Assembly: GCF_000633255.1 (NCBI RefSeq)
Contig: NZ_AYMJ01000025.1
Location: 94,036-158,035 of the forward strand
Direction: 5' to 3'
DNA length: 64,000 nucleotides
Origin: Pseudomonas sp. H1h
Lineage (GTDB): Bacteria > Pseudomonadota > Gammaproteobacteria > Pseudomonadales > Pseudomonadaceae
Part shown: piece by piece, positions 60,143 through 64,000 of the stretch
Numbering within the stretch: the first letter of the stretch is position 1
How the letters are laid out: each line of letters begins with the position of its first letter
Program-made: the position numbers and the translations under genes
Notes under the pieces: model-generated
What the model was told of the DNA's origin: nothing
Databases searched by the model: none
What the model saw: the letters and a program-made list of their open reading frames with translations, nothing else

Positions 60143-63100
60143 ATGCGCTTCAACCTTTCCGAATGGGCGTTGCGTAATCGCCAGATCGTACTGTTCCTGA
60201 TGCTGTTGCTGGCCATCGTCGGCGCTTTGTCCTACACCAAGCTGGGCCAGAGCGAAGACCCGCCGTTCACCTTCAAGGCCATGGTGATCCAGACTCGCTG
60301 GCCGGGGGCGACCGCGCAGGAGGTCTCGCGTCAGGTCACCGAACGCATCGAAAAGAAATTGATGGAAACCGGCGAATACGAACGCATTGTGTCGTTCTCC
60401 CGCCCGGGCGAATCCCAGGTCACGTTCATTGCCCGCGACTCCATGCATTCGGTGGACATCCCCGACCTCTGGTATCAGGTGCGCAAGAAGGTCAGCGATA
60501 TTCGCCAGACCTTGCCGCCGGGGATTCAGGGGCCGTTTTTCAACGATGAATTCGGCACCACGTTCGGCAACATCTACGCACTGACCGGGGATGGTTTCGA
60601 CTACGCGGTGCTCAAGGATTACGCCGACCGCATCCAGATCCAGCTGCAGCGGGTCAAGGACGTAGGCAAGGTCGATCTGCTCGGTTTGCAGGACGAGAAG
60701 ATCTGGGTCGAGTTGTCCAACGTCAAACTCGCCACCCTCGGCTTGCCACTGGCGGCCGTGCAGCAAGCACTGGAAGAGCAGAACGCGGTCTCCACCGCCG
60801 GCTTCTTCGAAACCGGTAGCGAGCGTGTGCAACTGCGGGTCTCGGGGAATTTTCAGACGGTCGATGAGATCAAGAACTTTCCGATTCGGGTCGGCGACCG
60901 GACGTTCCGCATCTCCGATGTCGCGGACGTACACCGTGGTTTCAACGATCCACCGGCGCCGCGCATGCGCTTCATGGGTGAAGACGCCATCGGTCTTGCG
61001 GTGGCAATGAAGGATGGCGGTGACATTCTGGTGCTGGGCAAGGCGCTGGAAGGTGAGTTCTCGCGCCTGCAGAAAAACCTCCCGGCCGGCATGCAGCTGC
61101 GCAAGGTGTCCGATCAACCTGCGGCGGTGAAAACCGGGGTCGGCGAGTTCGTCCAGGTGCTGGTCGAGGCGCTGGCGATCGTGTTGCTGGTGAGCTTCTT
61201 CTCCCTTGGTGTGCGCACCGGCATGGTGGTCGCGCTGACCATTCCGCTGGTGCTGGCGATGACTTTCGCCTGCATGTACTACCTCGGCATCGGCCTGCAC
61301 AAGATCTCCCTCGGCGCGCTGGTGCTGGCACTGGGGTTGCTGGTGGACGATGCGATCATCGCCGTGGAAATGATGGCGATCAAAATGGAGCAGGGCTTCG
61401 ACCGGATCAAGGCCGCGAGCTACGCGTGGACCAGCACCGCATTCCCGATGCTCACCGGTACGCTGATCACCGCCGCCGGCTTTCTGCCGATTGCCACGGC
61501 GCAATCCGGCACCGGCGAATACACCCGCTCGATCTTTCAGGTGGTGACCATCGCATTGCTCGCCTCCTGGGTCGCGGCAGTGATGTTCGTGCCGTATCTG
61601 GGGGAAAAACTCCTGCCTGATCTGGCGAAGATTCACGCCGCCAGACACGGCACGGCTGACGGTCAGGCGGACCCGTATGGCACACCGTTCTATCAGCGCG
61701 TTCGGCGTCTGGTGGAGTGGTGCGTGGCGCACCGCAAGACTGTGATCGTGCTGACGGTAGGGCTGTTCATCGCGTCGGTGATGCTGTTCCGTTTCGTGCC
61801 GCAGCAGTTCTTCCCGGCCTCCAATCGGCTGGAGTTGATGGTCGATCTGAAACTGGCCGAAGGCGCGTCGCTGGCCAATACCACGGCTGAGGTCAAACGC
61901 CTGGAGGCGATGCTCAAGGATCACACCGGCATCGACAACTACGTGGCGTATGTCGGCACCGGCTCGCCGCGTTTCTACCTGCCGCTGGATCAACAATTGC
62001 CGGCGGCGAGCTTCGCGCAGTTTGTGGTGCTGGCGAAAAACATCGAGGAGCGCGAGACCCTGCGCACCTGGTTGATCAGCACGCTGAACGAGCAATTCCC
62101 GGCCCTGCGTTCGCGGGTCACGCGTCTGGAAAACGGCCCGCCGGTGGGTTACCCGGTGCAGTTCCGCGTCACCGGTGAACACATCGAGGAAGTCCGCGCG
62201 CTGGCGCGCAAAGTGGCGGCCAAGGTTCGCGAGAACCCGCACGTGGTCAACGTGCACCTGGATTGGGAAGAACCGAGCAAGGTGGTGTACCTGAACATTG
62301 ATCAGGACCGTGCCCGTGCCTTGGGTGTGAGCACCGCCAATCTGGCGAAATTCCTTCAGAGTTCGCTGACCGGCTCCAGCGTCAGTCAGTACCGCGAAGA
62401 CAATGAATTGATCGAGATTCTGCTGCGCGGTACGGTGCATGAACGTACTGAGTTGTCCCTGTTGCCGAGCCTGGCGGTGCCGACCGACAACGGTCGCAGT
62501 GTGGCCTTGTCGCAGATTGCCACGTTGGAATACGGCTTTGAGGAAGGGGTCATCTGGCACCGCAATCGTCTGCCGACCGTGACCGTGCGTGCCGATATTT
62601 ACGGCAAGGAGCAGCCGGCGACGCTGGTGCAGCAGATTCAGCCGACGCTGGATCCGATCCGTGCCGAATTGCCTGATGGGTATCTGCTGGATGTTGGCGG
62701 TACGGTGGAGGATTCGGAGCGTGGGCAAAACTCGGTGAACGCCGGGGTGCCGATGTTCATTGTGGTGGTGCTGACGTTGCTGATGGTGCAACTGCGCAGC
62801 TTTTCGCGTACGGCGATGGTGTTTCTGACGGCGCCGCTGGGGTTGATCGGGGTGGTGCTGTTTCTGATGGTGTTCCGGCAGCCGTTCGGGTTTGTGGCGA
62901 TGCTGGGGACGATTGCGCTGTCGGGGATGATCATGCGCAATTCGGTGATTCTTGTGGATCAGATCGAGCAGGATATTGCCTCCGGGCTCAGGCCTTGGCA
63001 GGCGATTATCGAGGCGACTGTGCGGCGGTTTCGGCCGATTGTGTTGACGGCTTTGGCGGCGGTGCTGGCGATGATTCCTTTGTCTCGGAGCGTGTTTTTT

Positions 63101-63211
63101 GGGCCGATGGCGGTGGCGATCATGGGGGGGTTGATTGTGGCTACGGCTTTGACGTTGCTGTTTTTGCCTGCCTTGTATGCGGCTTGGTTCCGGGTGCGTC
63201 GGGAGGTTTGA
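60143..63211 (+). CDS. RND family efflux transporter (HAE1-like)
   Basis: A 1022-residue proton-driven inner-membrane pump with 12 helices and two large periplasmic loops. ALRNRQIVLFLMLLLAIVG is TM1; the proton-relay pair is in LGLLVDDAIIAVEMMAIKME in TM4; the later IVVVLTLLMVQLRSFSRTAM is TM7-8. It forms a trimer with the adaptor at 59024. No outer-membrane factor gene follows, so it must borrow one (TolC/OprM type). Similar pumps export drugs or biocides; the substrate is unknown. Confidence 0.95.
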   Translation: MRFNLSEWALRNRQIVLFLMLLLAIVGALSYTKLGQSEDPPFTFKAMVIQTRWPGATAQEVSRQVTERIEKKLMETGEYERIVSFSRPGESQVTFIARDSMHSVDIPDLWYQVRKKVSDIRQTLPPGIQGPFFNDEFGTTFGNIYALTGDGFDYAVLKDYADRIQIQLQRVKDVGKVDLLGLQDEKIWVELSNVKLATLGLPLAAVQQALEEQNAVSTAGFFETGSERVQLRVSGNFQTVDEIKNFPIRVGDRTFRISDVADVHRGFNDPPAPRMRFMGEDAIGLAVAMKDGGDILVLGKALEGEFSRLQKNLPAGMQLRKVSDQPAAVKTGVGEFVQVLVEALAIVLLVSFFSLGVRTGMVVALTIPLVLAMTFACMYYLGIGLHKISLGALVLALGLLVDDAIIAVEMMAIKMEQGFDRIKAASYAWTSTAFPMLTGTLITAAGFLPIATAQSGTGEYTRSIFQVVTIALLASWVAAVMFVPYLGEKLLPDLAKIHAARHGTADGQADPYGTPFYQRVRRLVEWCVAHRKTVIVLTVGLFIASVMLFRFVPQQFFPASNRLELMVDLKLAEGASLANTTAEVKRLEAMLKDHTGIDNYVAYVGTGSPRFYLPLDQQLPAASFAQFVVLAKNIEERETLRTWLISTLNEQFPALRSRVTRLENGPPVGYPVQFRVTGEHIEEVRALARKVAAKVRENPHVVNVHLDWEEPSKVVYLNIDQDRARALGVSTANLAKFLQSSLTGSSVSQYREDNELIEILLRGTVHERTELSLLPSLAVPTDNGRSVALSQIATLEYGFEEGVIWHRNRLPTVTVRADIYGKEQPATLVQQIQPTLDPIRAELPDGYLLDVGGTVEDSERGQNSVNAGVPMFIVVVLTLLMVQLRSFSRTAMVFLTAPLGLIGVVLFLMVFRQPFGFVAMLGTIALSGMIMRNSVILVDQIEQDIASGLRPWQAIIEATVRRFRPIVLTALAAVLAMIPLSRSVFFGPMAVAIMGGLIVATALTLLFLPALYAAWFRVRREV

Positions 63212-63620
63212 TCCTTAGCGGCCTTCGGGCCGACCAGGTTCTTGTTGATTGGGGGGATATCCGTTGTTTTGGGGGTTGCTGCTGGCGGTTCCGCTCTTAC
63301 AGCGGGTCACTTTTTCAGACGCCAAAAAGTAACCAAAAGGCTGGGCCCCGGCGTTCGGCCCTCGCTTAGGCTCGGGTTCCTTCGTTGCGGGGTTCATCCG
63401 GGGGCATCGTCTACGGTTTGCTTCGCTGCACCTCCTCTCGATGTGTTTGGCTTCGCCAAACGGTCGCTGCGCTCCCACCCCCGGATAAACCCCTCCACTC
63501 AGCCTGCCGAAGGGGCCTGCAGATCAAGAGCTGCAGCCGAGCTTGCGCTCATCCTGTTGAGTGGGGCGGCTTTGCCGCGTGCGGTGCACACAAATCTAAA
63601 CTGTAGGCCTTCGCCTGCTC
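63212..63620. repeat. Dispersed intergenic repeat region
   Basis: No credible gene. It contains blocks that are familiar as multi-copy intergenic DNA in fluorescent pseudomonads (CAGACGCCAAAAAGTAACCA, AAGGCTGGGCCCCGG, CTTCGCTGCACCTCC). Short frames here on both strands are spurious. A hairpin AGCGGCCTTCGGGCCG (~63216) lies just after the RND stop. Confidence 0.6.
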
Positions 63621-64000
63621 GCGATGGCGGCCTGACAGCCGACCAATCCCCACCTGAGCGCACCCAATCCAATTGTAGGAGTGAGCCTGCTCGCGATGGC
63701 GGCCTACGAGCCGACCAATCCCCACCTGAACACACCCACTCCAACTGTGGGAGCTGGCCTGCCAGCGAAGGCGGCCTACAAGCCGACCAATCCCCACCTG
63801 AGCGCACCCAATCCAACTGTGGGAGCTGGCCTGCCAGCGAAGGCGGCCTACAAGCCGACCAATCCCCACCTGAACACACCCACTCCAACTGTGGGAGCTG
63901 GCCTGCCAGCGAAGGCGGCCTACAAGCCGACCAATCCCCACCTGAACACACCCACTCCAACTGTGGGAGCTGGCCTGCCAGCGAAGGCGGCCTACGAGCC
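63621..64000. repeat. 72-bp tandem repeat array built from a REP-like element
   Basis: Units start at 63621, 63693, 63765, 63837, 63909 and 63981 (last one cut by the window edge), each 72 bp. Each unit contains GCCGACCAATCCCCACCTGA and GTGGGAGCTGGCCTGCCAGC, the latter REP-like; the first units have GAGTGAGCCTGCTCGCGATG instead. Two alternating inner variants occur (AACACACCCACTCCAAC / AGCGCACCCAATCCAAC). As 72 is a multiple of three, long frames stay open on the minus strand. Confidence 0.92.

Noticed and set aside
58601..62791. Very long minus-strand open frame (~1396 codons) opposite the RND genes
   Set aside because: It is the antisense shadow of the adaptor and RND genes and part of tetR; the protein is His/Arg/Gln-rich with no domains, a usual result of GC-rich codon bias.
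63215..63478. Short frames in the intergenic repeat after the RND gene
   Set aside because: This DNA belongs to a multi-copy noncoding repeat class of pseudomonads; such frames are often annotated but are spurious.
63499..63960. Minus-strand frame of 153 codons with 24-residue repeats
   Set aside because: It is the translation of the 72-bp REP-derived array; a second frame is open across the same DNA, which shows the openness comes from the period, not from selection.
63621..64000. CRISPR-like periodicity at the window end
   Set aside because: The whole 72-bp unit is repeated, including what would be the spacer, and no cas genes are present.

Overview
The window is a stretch of core chromosome from a fluorescent Pseudomonas, most likely the P. 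fluorescens group. The evidence is the GC-rich, strongly biased codon use, the gene orders trmD-rplS, xerD-dsbC-hom-thrC and wsp-prfB-lysS...ppc-adk-tsaB (the last known, from memory, in P. aeruginosa), and at least a dozen intergenic REP doublets of the fluorescent-pseudomonad type (arms like GTGGGAGCGGGCTTGCTCGC). I see no tRNA, rRNA, intact insertion sequence, prophage or CRISPR array.

Layout. 1-1240: end of trmD, rplS, and an acyl-CoA thioesterase. 1345-8091: a cation/proton antiporter, then xerD, dsbC, hom and thrC. 8211-10718: a BvgS/EvgS-like sensor that stops after its PAS domain, a stand-alone receiver protein, a DUF3509 protein and a candidate small RNA. 10731-17283: a secreted solute-binding-like protein, a CaiB-type CoA transferase, yaeQ, recJ, an Old-Yellow-Enzyme-type reductase and a GNAT acetyltransferase. 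17443-19071: opgD, for osmoregulated periplasmic glucans. 19466-20729: a small accessory patch with a tiny basic protein, gene debris, the 3' end of a phosphoribosyltransferase and an intact SLOG-like partner gene. 20788-30840: eight same-strand genes for putrescine/GABA uptake and oxidation (LysR regulator, two gamma-aminobutyraldehyde dehydrogenases, a four-part ABC importer, an APC permease).

31043-40515: a TerB/DUF533 protein and the complete seven-gene Wsp surface-sensing system (wspA-B-C-D-E-F-R), which sets c-di-GMP through the diguanylate cyclase WspR. 40741-54262: prfB with its programmed +1 frameshift, lysS, a TetR regulator, envelope lipoproteins, a DUF1704 protein carrying an HExxxH motif, lptF with a DUF4398 partner, ppc, adk and tsaB. 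54485-58053: a small conserved protein coupled to a DUF72 protein, an isocitrate-lyase/PEP-mutase family enzyme, a protein with an internal tandem repeat, and rsmJ. 58294-63211: a TetR repressor divergent from a two-gene RND efflux system. 63212-64000: intergenic repeat DNA ending in a 72-bp REP-derived tandem array that runs off the window.

Most of the window is well-understood core genome. The parts that deserve attention are the eroded phosphoribosyltransferase/SLOG locus, the kinase-less sensor with its orphan receiver, the candidate sRNA near 10.6 kb, the long hairpin inside the polyamine operon, the duplicated tetR 3' end, the repeat protein at 56.6 kb and the 72-bp array. No computation or database search was run; family assignments rest on motifs and remembered family sequences.
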